64,000 bases of DNA from Corynebacterium pacaense. GTDB lineage: Bacteria > Actinomycetota > Actinomycetes > Mycobacteriales > Mycobacteriaceae. The notes under the pieces are model-generated. The model was not told the DNA's origin. It was given only the letters and a program-made list of their open reading frames with translations, and did not search any database. Shown here one piece after another: positions 1-8,729 of this stretch. Numbering within the stretch: the first letter of the stretch is position 1; the number at the start of each line of letters is the position of its first letter. The stretch is taken from the NCBI RefSeq assembly GCF_900169525.1, contig NZ_LT821240.1, positions 817,684 through 881,683 on the forward strand, read 5' to 3'. Position numbers and translations under genes: made by a program.

Positions 1-2012
1 ATCAGCTCATCACGGTGATCGGCGTAGTCATCGGAGTCAATGGAGGAGATCAGGCGCGAGGCCGCCGCAGAATCATTGTCCACCTCGTACATGTCGGCGT
101 GCAGGTGGGACAGTCCGGAGGTCACGCCACCGCGTGCCTCTCCCCTGCCCACCCAGCCGCCGGCATCGTGGGGATCGACGCCGGGAGTATCCACCAGCAG
201 CTGCTTGACCTGCGGTGAGGTAGTCGCCTCCTTGGTTGCCATGGCTGCGGTACCGACGAGGATTCCGTCGACGGGCATCTTGGGGTAGCCGAAGTCGGTG
301 GCCCAGACACCGGTCAGGTAGTGCGCAGCCTTCTCCGGGGTTCCGATGCCGCCACCGATGAGCAGAACGACATTCCTGTGGGCGCGGATCTCCGCATAGG
401 TGGTCAGCAGCAGGTCATCGAGATTGACCCAGGAATGGTGACCTCCGGCGTGCCCGTCCTCCACCTGGATGATGATGTCGGTGTCGGGGTTGGCCGCGGC
501 GATCCTCAGCGAGGCCCGGATCTGTTCGACGGTTCCGGGCTTGAAGGCGATATATGGGAAGCCATCGGCATGCAGATCATTGATCAGCTCGGTTGCCTCC
601 TCGACCTCCGGGATACCCGCGGAGACGACCACGCCGTTGATCGCGGCTCCGGCGGCGCGCGCCTTGGAGACGATGCGCTGGGCGCCGAACTGCAGGTTCC
701 ACATGTAGCGGTCGAAGAACATGGAGTTGAACTGTGCGGCGCGGCCCGGATTCAGCTGCTTGACCAGGCCCTCCTTGTTCCGGTTGAACACCTCCTCGGA
801 GTACTGTCCGCCACCGGCCATCTCGGCCCAGTGGCCCGCATTCGCCGCTGCCGCGACGATGGTGGGATCCACGGTGGTCGGGGTCATACCCGCCAGCACG
901 ATCGGTGAGTATCCGGTCAGTGTGGAGAATCCGGTCTGGACCTTCACATTTCCGTTGGGAAGGCGGACCAGCTTGGGGGCGAAGGCGGACCAGTCCTCGG
1001 AGGTGGGGATCTGGAAGCCCGGGCGGGCGAGGTTGTCGCGCTCGGCGGCGCTGAACGCGGGAAGAATGGTGATTCCGGTTCCGTCCAGCAGCGGCTCGGT
1101 GAACCGTGCAAGGCCCGCATCCAGGGCAAGGGCGTAGTCCGCCTCGAGGTTGGAGATCTGCTCGGTCCAGTCGGAGTGCTCGACCAGAATGGCATCGGCG
1201 AGTCCGCGGGCATCGACGTTCAGTCCGCTGGTGCCCGCCCATTCAACCGCCAGATCCGCCGCGGCTCTCATCGATGAATGGTGGAAGGGGATGGCCACCG
1301 CGAGGTAGTCGAACTTGGGCTCGACCAGCGATCCGCCGTGCTTCTTGTTGTTGATCTCCTCGTTGTACGAATCGGCGGCGCGCTGCAGTGCGGCGGCCGC
1401 CTTCTTCAGGTCTGCGGGGCTGCTGGAGGAGAGCACGAAGTGGCGCCGGGCGTTTCGCAGGGAGATCTCCACGGATTCAATCCCGGCGATGGCCTCCTCG
1501 ATGGTGGCGAGTTCGAGTCCGCGCACGGACAGCATGTGGTCGCCCTTGCCCGCGAACTGGGAAGCGGCGGTGCCCAGGAGGATGGCGAATGCGAGAACGT
1601 CTTCCTCATTGACTGCAGCCTCGACCCCGAGGATGCCCTGGGAGTGTCCCAGCCGTGTCGCCTTCTCCACGTCCAAGCCGAGATCACGGAGCTGTCGGGT
1701 GGCCGCGATTTGTCCCAGCACGATGCCGGGGATGGAGACGGCGGGTTGTGGGTCAAGATCGGATGAGACCTGCGCATCCTCCCTGGTCAATTCCTCCAGG
1801 CGTGCCAGTGCGCCGGGCACCGTGGACACGATCTGTCGGGCGAAGGGTGCCGTCCTGGCTCGGGCGCGGGAAAGCAGCTCACGAAGATGGGTGGCAGCGA
1901 TGTGGTCGACGCTGGCGTCGGCAATCACCTGCTGCCAGGCGGAGGCCTGACCGGCGTAGAGAATTGCTGGCTCCTTGAAGGAGTGCAGCGGTGTCAATGA
2001 AGAGATGCTCAC
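1..2012 (-). CDS. fas: Type I fatty acid synthase, N-terminal 670 codons (gene runs off the window)
   Basis: Multidomain FAS-I that builds fatty acids for membrane and mycolate synthesis in the cytoplasm. The visible part starts with GTG at 2012 behind an AGGAGC ribosome site and stays open to base 1. It shows the acyltransferase domain with the nucleophile motif GHSQG near residues 122-126, followed by the flavin enoyl-reductase region with SPIVLAGMTPTTVDP and MAGGGQYSEEVF. Full corynebacterial FAS-I proteins are about 3000 residues, so most of the gene lies outside. Placement beside an Rv2525c-like gene matches the fas neighbourhood of mycobacteria (Rv2524c/Rv2525c), and placement beside mctC matches the second fas copy of C. 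glutamicum as I recall it. Which paralog (fasA or fasB) this is cannot be proven here. Confidence 0.96.
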   Translation of the reverse strand, partial: MSISSLTPLHSFKEPAILYAGQASAWQQVIADASVDHIAATHLRELLSRARARTAPFARQIVSTVPGALARLEELTREDAQVSSDLDPQPAVSIPGIVLGQIAATRQLRDLGLDVEKATRLGHSQGILGVEAAVNEEDVLAFAILLGTAASQFAGKGDHMLSVRGLELATIEEAIAGIESVEISLRNARRHFVLSSSSPADLKKAAAALQRAADSYNEEINNKKHGGSLVEPKFDYLAVAIPFHHSSMRAAADLAVEWAGTSGLNVDARGLADAILVEHSDWTEQISNLEADYALALDAGLARFTEPLLDGTGITILPAFSAAERDNLARPGFQIPTSEDWSAFAPKLVRLPNGNVKVQTGFSTLTGYSPIVLAGMTPTTVDPTIVAAAANAGHWAEMAGGGQYSEEVFNRNKEGLVKQLNPGRAAQFNSMFFDRYMWNLQFGAQRIVSKARAAGAAINGVVVSAGIPEVEEATELINDLHADGFPYIAFKPGTVEQIRASLRIAAANPDTDIIIQVEDGHAGGHHSWVNLDDLLLTTYAEIRAHRNVVLLIGGGIGTPEKAAHYLTGVWATDFGYPKMPVDGILVGTAAMATKEATTSPQVKQLLVDTPGVDPHDAGGWVGRGEARGGVTSGLSHLHADMYEVDNDSAAASRLISSIDSDDYADHRDEL

Positions 2013-2063
2013 GAATTAAAGCTCCTAAGTCTTGGGAATGGGCACAGGTGGCCCATGACCACT

Positions 2064-2090
2064 TACGAATGCGTAGGTTACGCGAACGTA
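2064..2090. promoter_or_regulatory. 27-bp imperfect palindrome in the fas upstream region
   Basis: Left arm TACGAATGCGTA and right arm TACGCGAACGTA flank a 3-bp centre; nine of twelve arm positions are symmetric (TACG...GCGTA). It lies 52-78 bp upstream of the fas GTG, between the divergent fas and Rv2525c-like genes. This is the size and symmetry of a TetR-type operator; FasR, a TetR regulator of fas genes, is the obvious candidate, but I cannot confirm its consensus from memory. Confidence 0.45.
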
Positions 2091-2287
2091 GCCCAAATAG
2101 GTGAAGAAACCCTCACGTTTTGCTGACAGTTGTTTGGTTCGTGCAGGAAACTGCCCCTCCGACGTGTTCAACATCACATTTATCTGGCCGCTCCCCCGCC
2201 GATCCGGCACGAACTATGGCCCTTTGGGCCACTTGTTGTTATTGTTAACACTTGTTATTGGTGGGATTCAACCCGAATCGGAGAAAC

Positions 2288-3118
2288 ATGGACGCACACA
2301 TTAACCGTCGGACATTCCTCAAGGCTGCGGCGGGCGTGGCCGCAATCGGTGCAGCCGGGGTCCTCACAGCTCCGCGGGCACATGCGCTGGGCCCGGTACT
2401 GGGCACGGTAATCGACTATGCGGCAGGTGTCCCCTCCGCCGCATCGGTCAAGGCCGCCGGCCACCTGGGTGCGGTCCGCTATGTCTCACAACGGCGCCCC
2501 GGCAGCGAGTCGTGGATGCTGGGCAAGCCGGTCACCCTCGACGAGACCCGCTCCTTCGCCGCCGCCGGCCTGAAGACGGCATCGGTCTACCAGTTCGGCA
2601 AGGCTGACAGCGCAGACTGGATCGAGGGTGCTGCCGGAGCGGCCAGGCACGCACCGCAGGCCATCGCGCTGCACGTGGCGGCGGGCGGCCCCAAGAACCG
2701 ACCCATCTATGTCGCGATCGATGACAATCCCTCGAACGCCCAGTACACCGCCCAAATCCGACCCTACCTCCAGGCCTTCAAGGTGGCACTCGAAACTGCC
2801 GGATACAGGTTGGGCATCTACGGAAACTACAACGTCATCGACTGGGCCGTGGCAGATGGTCTGGGAGAGTTCTTCTGGATGCACAACTGGGGTTCCAACA
2901 ACCGGATCCACCCGCGGACCACCATCCATCAGATCCGCATCGACAAGGACACCGTCGGTGGGGTGAAGGTGGACATCAACGAAGTCTATGCCGCTGACTG
3001 GGGCCAGTGGACTCCCGGCAACGTGGTGGATGATGTCATTCCGCCCGCACCCCCGACCCAGAATTCCGTCGACACCGTCACTGAGGTGCTCCGGATTCTG
3101 AACACGCTGTCCAGCTAG
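2288..3118 (+). CDS. Tat-exported DUF1906 glycoside-hydrolase-like protein (Rv2525c-like)
   Basis: Secreted protein of 276 residues. ATG at 2288 follows a GGAG site; an in-frame ATG 36 bp upstream would put extra residues ahead of the signal. The N-terminus has a twin-arginine motif (NRRTFLK) and a hydrophobic stretch ending near ALG, so export by Tat is expected. The mature part has the DUF1906 pattern: a TIM-barrel-like domain with YVAIDDN and GIYGNY motifs and a substrate-facing WMHNWGS segment. M. tuberculosis Rv2525c, also a Tat substrate next to fas, is the named homolog; it is implicated in cell-envelope biology but its substrate is not settled. Divergent from fas, so the two may share regulation. 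Confidence 0.88.
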   Translation: MDAHINRRTFLKAAAGVAAIGAAGVLTAPRAHALGPVLGTVIDYAAGVPSAASVKAAGHLGAVRYVSQRRPGSESWMLGKPVTLDETRSFAAAGLKTASVYQFGKADSADWIEGAAGAARHAPQAIALHVAAGGPKNRPIYVAIDDNPSNAQYTAQIRPYLQAFKVALETAGYRLGIYGNYNVIDWAVADGLGEFFWMHNWGSNNRIHPRTTIHQIRIDKDTVGGVKVDINEVYAADWGQWTPGNVVDDVIPPAPPTQNSVDTVTEVLRILNTLSS

Positions 3119-3143
3119 CAGGTTCCGTTCCGGAGTCCGGTAA

Positions 3144-3965
3144 TCACCGCTGCGAGAAGTCCCCGACCTCACCCAACTGGTTCTCCACCAGTTGGGTGAG
3201 GTCGTCCGCCGTTCCGGTCACCGCAGCCGCGACCACGAAATCCGTTCCAAAGGACACCGAGGAGTGAAGCGTCTGATCATCGGACCATCCCCACTTGGTG
3301 CCCAGCACACCGGGCAGCACGGCGGTACCGAAATTCTGTGGGTATCCATCCGCAGCCAGCGGGTCCGCGGAAGCCATGGCCACGAGGATGGGTGAGGTGG
3401 GATCGTCCTCCAGGAGCCTGGCGATGAATCGCACAACGTCATAGGTCGACGTCACCGAACTCCCCCACTGCTCCGCACCCCTGGTAGACAGGAGTCCGTA
3501 CTTCTGGGCCGTCTCGTCGATGGATTCGGGGTAAAGCTCATACAGAGTCTCCGCCGAGGCATCGGAGGAGGTGCTGATCATGTCAAAGGCGAGATACTGC
3601 TGCTCGAGTGTTCCGTGTTCCACCACGTAGTCGGCGATGTAGAGCTTGCCAAGGCTCAGCGCCGGGCGGGCGAACCTCTCGGTGGCGGTGCCGGTGGTGA
3701 ACCCGTCGCTCAGGCGCAGGTAGCTGACCTGGGAACCCGTGGCGTTTTCAACGAACCCGGAATGCTCGGATGTCCCACCATCACCCGCTGGCGCGGTTGC
3801 GCTCATCTCCGGACCGGCGCCGCTTGAGTTGACCTGACCCTTCGGGGAATCATCGCCCCTGGTCATCAGGAACGGGGCCCCGAGGACGATGACCGCCGCG
3901 AGAATGAAGGTCGCAGCCTGCCACCCTCTGTGGCCGCGTGAAGTTGTTGACACGTATAACAACAC
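3144..3965 (-). CDS. Membrane-anchored serine-hydrolase-like protein (beta-lactamase/PBP-fold related)
   Basis: A protein of 273 residues with one N-terminal membrane segment (about residues 17-33), a Ser/Gly/Ala-rich linker, then a globular extracytoplasmic domain. The domain has an SxxK-like motif (SLGK) preceding a helix, an STYD segment where an SxN-type motif would sit, and TKWG where KTG would be expected, so it resembles a degenerate DD-peptidase or class A beta-lactamase. Whether it is catalytic is uncertain because two of the three motifs are altered. GTG at 3965 is used; a second GTG at 3950 is possible. It lies downstream of the mctC terminator and converges on the Rv2525c-like gene with a 25-bp gap. 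Confidence 0.7.
   Translation of the reverse strand: MLLYVSTTSRGHRGWQAATFILAAVIVLGAPFLMTRGDDSPKGQVNSSGAGPEMSATAPAGDGGTSEHSGFVENATGSQVSYLRLSDGFTTGTATERFARPALSLGKLYIADYVVEHGTLEQQYLAFDMISTSSDASAETLYELYPESIDETAQKYGLLSTRGAEQWGSSVTSTYDVVRFIARLLEDDPTSPILVAMASADPLAADGYPQNFGTAVLPGVLGTKWGWSDDQTLHSSVSFGTDFVVAAAVTGTADDLTQLVENQLGEVGDFSQR
3164..3204 (+). terminator. 17-bp perfect hairpin, possible terminator lying inside the opposing gene
   Basis: The arms at 3164-3180 and 3188-3204 are perfectly complementary around a 7-base loop. The hairpin starts 46 bp past the stop of the Rv2525c-like gene and lies inside the last codons of the convergent gene. There is no U-tract, so the terminator role is an inference. 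Confidence 0.4.
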
Positions 3966-3974
3966 TAGCGCATG

Positions 3975-4009
3975 GAAAACCGTCGCCCTCTGTGCGAGAG
4001 GGCGACGGT
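3975..4009 (-). terminator. Rho-independent terminator of mctC
   Basis: Read on the minus strand, a stem of ACCGTCGCCCTC and its complement with a short loop is followed by TTTTCC, 24 bp after the mctC stop. It separates mctC from the downstream serine-hydrolase-like gene. Confidence 0.8.
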
Positions 4010-4032
4010 GGTTGAGCTGCTAGAAATCGCTC

Positions 4033-5682
4033 CTAGTGGTCGACGGCTGCTTCGACGCCGACGCCGGTGAGGGAACGAACTTCCATCTCCGCCTGGAGGT
4101 CCTCCATGTTATCGGGCTTACCGAGCATGGTACCAATCCAGCCCGCGATGAAGGCCGCGGGGATGGAGACGATGCCGGGGTTGGCCAGCGGGAAGAATGC
4201 CCAGTCCGCGTTGGGAACCATGGAGGTCGCCGTGCCGGAGACCGCCGGGGAGAAGAAGATGAGAACCAGCGCGGAGATGAGGCCCGTGTAGATCGCAGCC
4301 ACGGCGCCGGTCGTGTTGAACTTCCTCCAGTACAGCGAGTACAGGATGCAGGGAAGGTTGGCGGAGGCGGCGATGGCGAAGGCCAGGGCCACCAGGAAGG
4401 CCACGTTCTGCTGCATCGCCAGGATTCCGAACACGATGGCGACGATACCGATGACCACAATGGTGATCCGCGAGACCTTCACCTGCTCGGCTTCAGTGGA
4501 CTTCCCGTCACGCAGAACGGCATCATAAATATCGTGACCGACAGCTGCGGATGCTGTAATGGCAAGTCCGGCGACCACGGCGAGCACGGTGGCGAAAGCA
4601 ACAGCCGAGATCAGCGCCATGAAGATCGATCCACCGAGTTCAAGCGCGAGCAGCGGGGCGGCGGCATTCTGCGCACCCGGCGCGGCCATGATCCGGTCAG
4701 GTCCGACCAGTGCGGCCGCTCCGTAGCCGAGGACCAGGGTCATCAGGTAGAAGGAACCGATGAGGATGATGGCCCAGGTCACGGACTTGCGGGCCTCGCG
4801 GGCGGTGGGAACGGTGTAGAAGCGCATCAGCACGTGCGGCAGACCCGCGGTACCGAGAACCAGGGCGATACCCAGGGAGATGAAGTCGATCTGCTTGGTC
4901 CGGGTTGCGCCGTACTGGAGGCCGGGCTCGAGGATTGCGGTGGGATCGTATCCCAGGGTTGCCGCGCGCTGGGAGACTGCGTGGGCTGCCACGGCGTCAT
5001 CGAGAAGGGTGGTGATTCCGCCCTTGACGGCGACAAAGGTCCAGATTGTCATGATCAGCACGCCACCGACGAGCAGCACGGCCTTGATCATCTGCACATA
5101 GGTGGTGCCCTTCATTCCGCCGAGGAGGACGTAGGCGATCATCACCAGGCCGACGAGACCGACCACGAGGGCCTGCCAGCGGAACTCATGGATATCCAGG
5201 AGCACCGAGACCAGCGAGCCTGCGCCGGCCATCTGTGCAATCAGGTAGAAGAGGGAGACGAACAGCGTTCCGAAGGCAGCGGCCACACGGACCGGCTTCT
5301 GCCGGAGGCGGAAGGAGAGCACATCGGCCATGGTGAAACGACCCACGTTACGCAGCGGCTCCGCCACGAGGAGCAGTGCCACGAGCCAGGCTACGAAGAA
5401 GCCGATGGAGTAAAGGAATCCGTCGTAGCCGTTGAGGGCGATGGCGCCGACGATTCCCAGGAAGGATGCGGCCGAAAGGTAGTCGCCCGCGATTGCGAGA
5501 CCGTTCTGGGTGCCGGAGAAGCTCGCACCGCCGGTGTAGAAGTCCGAAGCTTCCTTGGTGGATTTGCCAGCACGCAAAACCACAGTCATGGTGACCACGA
5601 TGAAGACTACGAAGACTGAGATGTTCAGAATCGGGTTGCCCGTGTTGGATTCACTCTGGGCAAGGAGAATAGTGGAGTTCAT
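4033..5682 (-). CDS. mctC: Monocarboxylate/acetate:cation symporter of the SSS family
   Basis: Inner-membrane sodium/solute symporter of 549 residues with about 13 hydrophobic helices. It carries family signatures such as the AGDYLSAASFLG segment after helix 1 and GTAGLPHVLMRFYT in the middle. The family includes E. coli ActP and C. glutamicum MctC, which imports pyruvate, acetate and propionate. It sits 6 bp downstream of a DUF485 gene, the standard partner arrangement of ActP-type carriers. RamA/RamB-like motifs upstream of the pair fit acetate-responsive control. A 527-codon open frame on the opposite strand is a composition shadow. Confidence 0.93.
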   Translation of the reverse strand: MNSTILLAQSESNTGNPILNISVFVVFIVVTMTVVLRAGKSTKEASDFYTGGASFSGTQNGLAIAGDYLSAASFLGIVGAIALNGYDGFLYSIGFFVAWLVALLLVAEPLRNVGRFTMADVLSFRLRQKPVRVAAAFGTLFVSLFYLIAQMAGAGSLVSVLLDIHEFRWQALVVGLVGLVMIAYVLLGGMKGTTYVQMIKAVLLVGGVLIMTIWTFVAVKGGITTLLDDAVAAHAVSQRAATLGYDPTAILEPGLQYGATRTKQIDFISLGIALVLGTAGLPHVLMRFYTVPTAREARKSVTWAIILIGSFYLMTLVLGYGAAALVGPDRIMAAPGAQNAAAPLLALELGGSIFMALISAVAFATVLAVVAGLAITASAAVGHDIYDAVLRDGKSTEAEQVKVSRITIVVIGIVAIVFGILAMQQNVAFLVALAFAIAASANLPCILYSLYWRKFNTTGAVAAIYTGLISALVLIFFSPAVSGTATSMVPNADWAFFPLANPGIVSIPAAFIAGWIGTMLGKPDNMEDLQAEMEVRSLTGVGVEAAVDH

Positions 5683-5688
5683 TGAAGA

Positions 5689-6030
5689 TTAACCTTCCAT
5701 CTTCTTGCGAATTGCGGCCTGACGTGGCTCGAGATTCTTGTTGGCGTAGACAATGTAGATGTAGGTGATCAGGAACGTCGTCACAAACTGTGCGAGTCCG
5801 AAGAGCACCCCGATGTTGATGGATCCGAATACCGGTGTGGCCATCCAGTCCGAAGCGAAGGTTGCGATCAGCACGTAGGCGATGTACCACACGAAGAACG
5901 CGACGCTCATGGGGAACGCGAAGGAGCGGAACTTGCTTCGGAGTTCACCGAATTCCTGACTGCTCTGCATGTCCCGGAATTCCTGAGGCGTCGGCTGGCG
6001 ACGCTCCCGGGTAGTTGGGGTTGCACTCAC
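5689..6030 (-). CDS. DUF485 small membrane protein, partner of MctC
   Basis: A protein of 113 residues with a charged N-terminal tail and two membrane helices (about 38-60 and 69-94), ending in a basic tail. DUF485 proteins (YjcH type) are almost always encoded directly upstream of ActP-type symporters and are presumed accessory. The reading frame starts with GTG at 6030; the ribosome site is weak. The 6-bp gap to mctC indicates one transcript. Confidence 0.9.
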   Translation of the reverse strand: MSATPTTRERRQPTPQEFRDMQSSQEFGELRSKFRSFAFPMSVAFFVWYIAYVLIATFASDWMATPVFGSINIGVLFGLAQFVTTFLITYIYIVYANKNLEPRQAAIRKKMEG

Positions 6031-6182
6031 TTTTGATTCATCTCACTTTCATTTCCCTTGTCCTGCAGGGAGTAGGTAGCCGATTACCGAGGGCGAGAAC
6101 CGGTTTCCCTGGTAACTGAACTTGATTCTTCACATCTCGTTGACGCCCGGAATTTATGCTGTCGGTCACAACTTAACGTGTG

Positions 6183-6207
6183 AATGTGAAGTTACCTAAC
6201 TCACATT
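6183..6207. promoter_or_regulatory. CRP/GlxR-like palindrome upstream of DUF485-mctC
   Basis: Outer arms AATGTGA and TCACATT enclose a smaller GTTA-CC-TAAC palindrome with a one-base asymmetry. The TGTGA...TCACA arms resemble GlxR sites, but the spacer is 9 bases between TGTGA and TCACA rather than the usual 6. It lies about 150 bp upstream of the DUF485 start. Confidence 0.4.
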
Positions 6208-6302
6208 GCAATGGGATAGCGATTTGGGAAACTTCTCCCCTCTCCCACACCCGCTGTTCGGAAAAATAGCAGTTGAGCTGGCCCCACGTCAGAGGGCCCA
6301 CT

Positions 6303-6338
6303 ACCCCCAGAATCCCCCCTTTTGCAAATCTTGCAAAC
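6303..6338. promoter_or_regulatory. RamA/RamB-like motif cluster in the mctC upstream region
   Basis: ACCCCCA at 6303-6309 and ATCCCCCCT just after it fit the C-run type of RamA motif, and TTTTGCAAA at 6320-6328 and CTTGCAAAC at 6330-6338 fit RamB half-sites. Both regulators are known to control acetate genes including mctC in C. glutamicum. The cluster is about 270 bp upstream of the operon start, so a long leader or action at a distance must be assumed. The remaining 6031-6388 sequence holds no ORF I can support. Confidence 0.5.
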
Positions 6339-6388
6339 AGCCCGTTGTAATAGTTAACCGTCTTTACACCGAGCGTTTTTCTCTACAC

Positions 6389-7243
6389 TTAGGGGTTCTG
6401 GCCCGGAAAGTCCCGGGGATCCTGATACATCCGCCCCGCGATCTCGGAGTGATCCAGTTCCGTGATCGACCGCATCTGCTGTTCATCGAGGACGAATCCG
6501 GAGATGTCCAGGTTGGCCCGCAGCCTCTGCTCATTTGAAGACTTCGGGATGGCCACACACCCGAGCTGGAGCAACCACCGCAGCACCACCGCCCCGGCAC
6601 CCACACCGTGCTCCGCCGCGATCGCCCGGATCACCGGCTGATCAAGGACCCTCCCCCGACCCAGGGGCGCCCAGGCGGTGGTGGTCACCCCGAGTCTGAG
6701 GTGGAGCTCCCTGAGATCCGGCTGGCTGAAGCCCGGATGGAGCTCCACCTGATTGACGGCCGGCACGATGCCGGTGGACCTCACCAGATCCTCGAGGACC
6801 TCCGGATAGAAGTTCGCCACCCCGATGGACTGGATCTGACCGAGACCCTGCAGCCGGGCGATCGCCTCGAAGGTTTCGTCGTAGAGGCCCTGTTGCGGGC
6901 ACGGCCAGTGAACCAGGTACAGGTCAAGGTAGTCCAGCCCGAGCAGCCTCAGGGATCCCTGAAAGGCCCGTGGCGTCCGCTCGGCGCCCTGGTCGGAGTT
7001 CCAGACCTTCGAGGTGATGAAAAGCTCGTCCCGGGTGGCATCCCCGGCGGCGATCGCATCGGCGAGCGCCCTGCCGATCTCCTCCTCATTTCCGTAGAGG
7101 GTGGCGGTGTCGATGTGCCGGTATCCGAGTCCGATCGCGGTGCGCACGACCCGGTAGGCCTCCTCTCCCCCGAGTTTCCAGGTGCCGAGCCCGATCTGTG
7201 GAATATCCGAACCGTCGTTGAGAGTCAGTGTTGGGGTAACCAT
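6389..7243 (-). CDS. Aldo/keto reductase (2,5-diketo-gluconate reductase type)
   Basis: Cytoplasmic NADPH-dependent reductase of 284 residues, a full-length AKR barrel. The catalytic tetrad is visible: Asp45 and Tyr50 (HIDTATLYGNE), Lys79 (TSKVW) and His112 (VHWP). The C-terminal cofactor motif IPKSSNEQR-like is present (VAIPKSS near residue 230). The physiological substrate cannot be read from sequence. ATG at 7243 is chosen, since the upstream in-frame ATG at 7252 adds only three residues. It is divergent from the carboxyltransferase gene with about 50 bp between starts. Confidence 0.9.
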   Translation of the reverse strand: MVTPTLTLNDGSDIPQIGLGTWKLGGEEAYRVVRTAIGLGYRHIDTATLYGNEEEIGRALADAIAAGDATRDELFITSKVWNSDQGAERTPRAFQGSLRLLGLDYLDLYLVHWPCPQQGLYDETFEAIARLQGLGQIQSIGVANFYPEVLEDLVRSTGIVPAVNQVELHPGFSQPDLRELHLRLGVTTTAWAPLGRGRVLDQPVIRAIAAEHGVGAGAVVLRWLLQLGCVAIPKSSNEQRLRANLDISGFVLDEQQMRSITELDHSEIAGRMYQDPRDFPGQNP

Positions 7244-7295
7244 GTCCCCCATTGAACACCACCGGAGCGGGGGAGGGAACGATATTGTTGTGTCC

Positions 7296-8729
7296 ATGAC
7301 CACCACCTCAGCCCGGTCCCTGCTGGATCACGTGCTCGACCACGACAGCTTCCATTCCTGGGATTCACCCCCTCACTATGGTGACATCGACGAGGATTAC
7401 CGCCTGGCACTTGCCCGCGCCAGGGAGAGGTCCGGGGTCGACGAGGCCGTGATCACCGGTCAGGGCACCGTCGACGGCACACCCGTGGCCTTCATCCTCT
7501 CCGAGTTCGCCTTCCTCGGCGGATCCATCGGTGCTGCGACCTCCCGCCGCATCATTGAGGCCATCCACCGCGCCACCAGGGAAAAACTGCCACTGCTGAT
7601 CTCCCCGTGTTCCGGTGGCACCCGCATGCAGGAGGGGACCCCGGCCTTCGCGCTCATGATCTCGATCACCACCGCGGTCTACCGCCACAAGGACGCGCAT
7701 CTTCCCTACCTGGTCTATCTCCGCAATCCCACCATGGGTGGCGTCCTGGCGTCCTGGGGTTCCACCGGGCACTTCACCTTCGCGGAACCGGAGGCGCTCA
7801 TCGGTTTCCTCGGGCCGCGGGTGGTGGAGCTGACCACCGGACACCCCATGCCGGAGGGGGTGCAGACCGGGGAGAACCTGGTCAGGCACGGCATCATCGA
7901 CGGTGTGGTCTCCCCCACCCAGCTCCGGGAGGCGGTGCGGCGGGTGACCGGAGTGCTCAGGCGGGCGTCGACAAGCGTTCCGCGGCCCCTCACACCCGCC
8001 CACCCGCGGCGAAGTGCCTGGGAATCGATCGAGAAAACCCGGGAGGACGGCCGGATCGGCGCCCGTGATCTGATCCGCGGGCTACCCAGGGTCGGCCTTT
8101 CCGGCACCCCCGCGGCCGTCAACGCCGCCCTGAGCAACATCGGTGGCCGACCCGTGGTGCTGATCGCGCAGGACCGCCGCACCCAGCCGCTCGGCCCGGC
8201 CGCGCTCCATCTCGCCCGGCGGGGAATCGCCCTTGCCGTGGAGCTGCGGCTGCCGATCGTCAGCATCATCGACACCCCCGGCGCCGAGCTGTCGCGGAGT
8301 GCGGAGGAACAGGGACTGGCCGGCAGCATCGCACGCACCATGGGGGAGCTTGTCGACGCCCCGGTACCCACGATGTCCATCATTCTGGGCCAGGGTTGCG
8401 GCGGTGCCGCTCTGGCGATGCTGCCGGCGGACCGCGTACTGGCAACCGAGAACGCCTGGATGTCACCCCTGCCGCCGGAGGGGGCCTCCGCAATCATTCA
8501 CCGCGACACCTCACACGCCGCGGAGATGATGGAACAGCAGGGCGTGACGGCACTGGCAATGCGGGAATCGGGAATCATCGACGGCATAATCGCCGAAACC
8601 GAGGACCCCGGAAAAGAGATAATCGCCGCCATCGAACACACCCTGCAGGAACTGGATGAAAATTCCGGCTCGGTGGGACGGGAGCAGCGATTCAGGCGCT
8701 ATGAGCGACTCGCGGAAACGATTACCTAG
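7296..8729 (+). CDS. Fused beta-alpha acyl-CoA carboxylase carboxyltransferase (AccDA type)
   Basis: A protein of 477 residues with two crotonase-fold halves. The N-terminal half has the beta-subunit signature LLISPCSGGTRMQEG; the C-terminal half has the alpha-subunit oxyanion signatures IIDTPGAELSRSAEEQG and GQGCGGAALAML. It would transfer carboxyl from carboxybiotin to an acyl-CoA. No zinc ribbon is visible at the N-terminus, unlike E. coli AccD. No biotin carboxylase or carrier gene is adjacent, so it must work with partners encoded elsewhere. The C. glutamicum gene in the same position is, as I recall, annotated as accDA/accD3. Start chosen at ATG 7296; GTG at 7290 is an alternative with better spacing from GGGAGG. 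Confidence 0.85.
   Translation: MTTTSARSLLDHVLDHDSFHSWDSPPHYGDIDEDYRLALARARERSGVDEAVITGQGTVDGTPVAFILSEFAFLGGSIGAATSRRIIEAIHRATREKLPLLISPCSGGTRMQEGTPAFALMISITTAVYRHKDAHLPYLVYLRNPTMGGVLASWGSTGHFTFAEPEALIGFLGPRVVELTTGHPMPEGVQTGENLVRHGIIDGVVSPTQLREAVRRVTGVLRRASTSVPRPLTPAHPRRSAWESIEKTREDGRIGARDLIRGLPRVGLSGTPAAVNAALSNIGGRPVVLIAQDRRTQPLGPAALHLARRGIALAVELRLPIVSIIDTPGAELSRSAEEQGLAGSIARTMGELVDAPVPTMSIILGQGCGGAALAMLPADRVLATENAWMSPLPPEGASAIIHRDTSHAAEMMEQQGVTALAMRESGIIDGIIAETEDPGKEIIAAIEHTLQELDENSGSVGREQRFRRYERLAETIT

Noticed and set aside
4036-5619. 527-codon open frame antisense to mctC
   Set aside because: The product is rich in Asp, Gly, His and Glu with no fold or motif. It mirrors the codon bias of the membrane protein on the other strand.
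6206-6538. 110-codon frame starting upstream of the aldo/keto reductase end
   Set aside because: It covers regulatory DNA and then the antisense of the reductase gene; no motif and no ribosome site.
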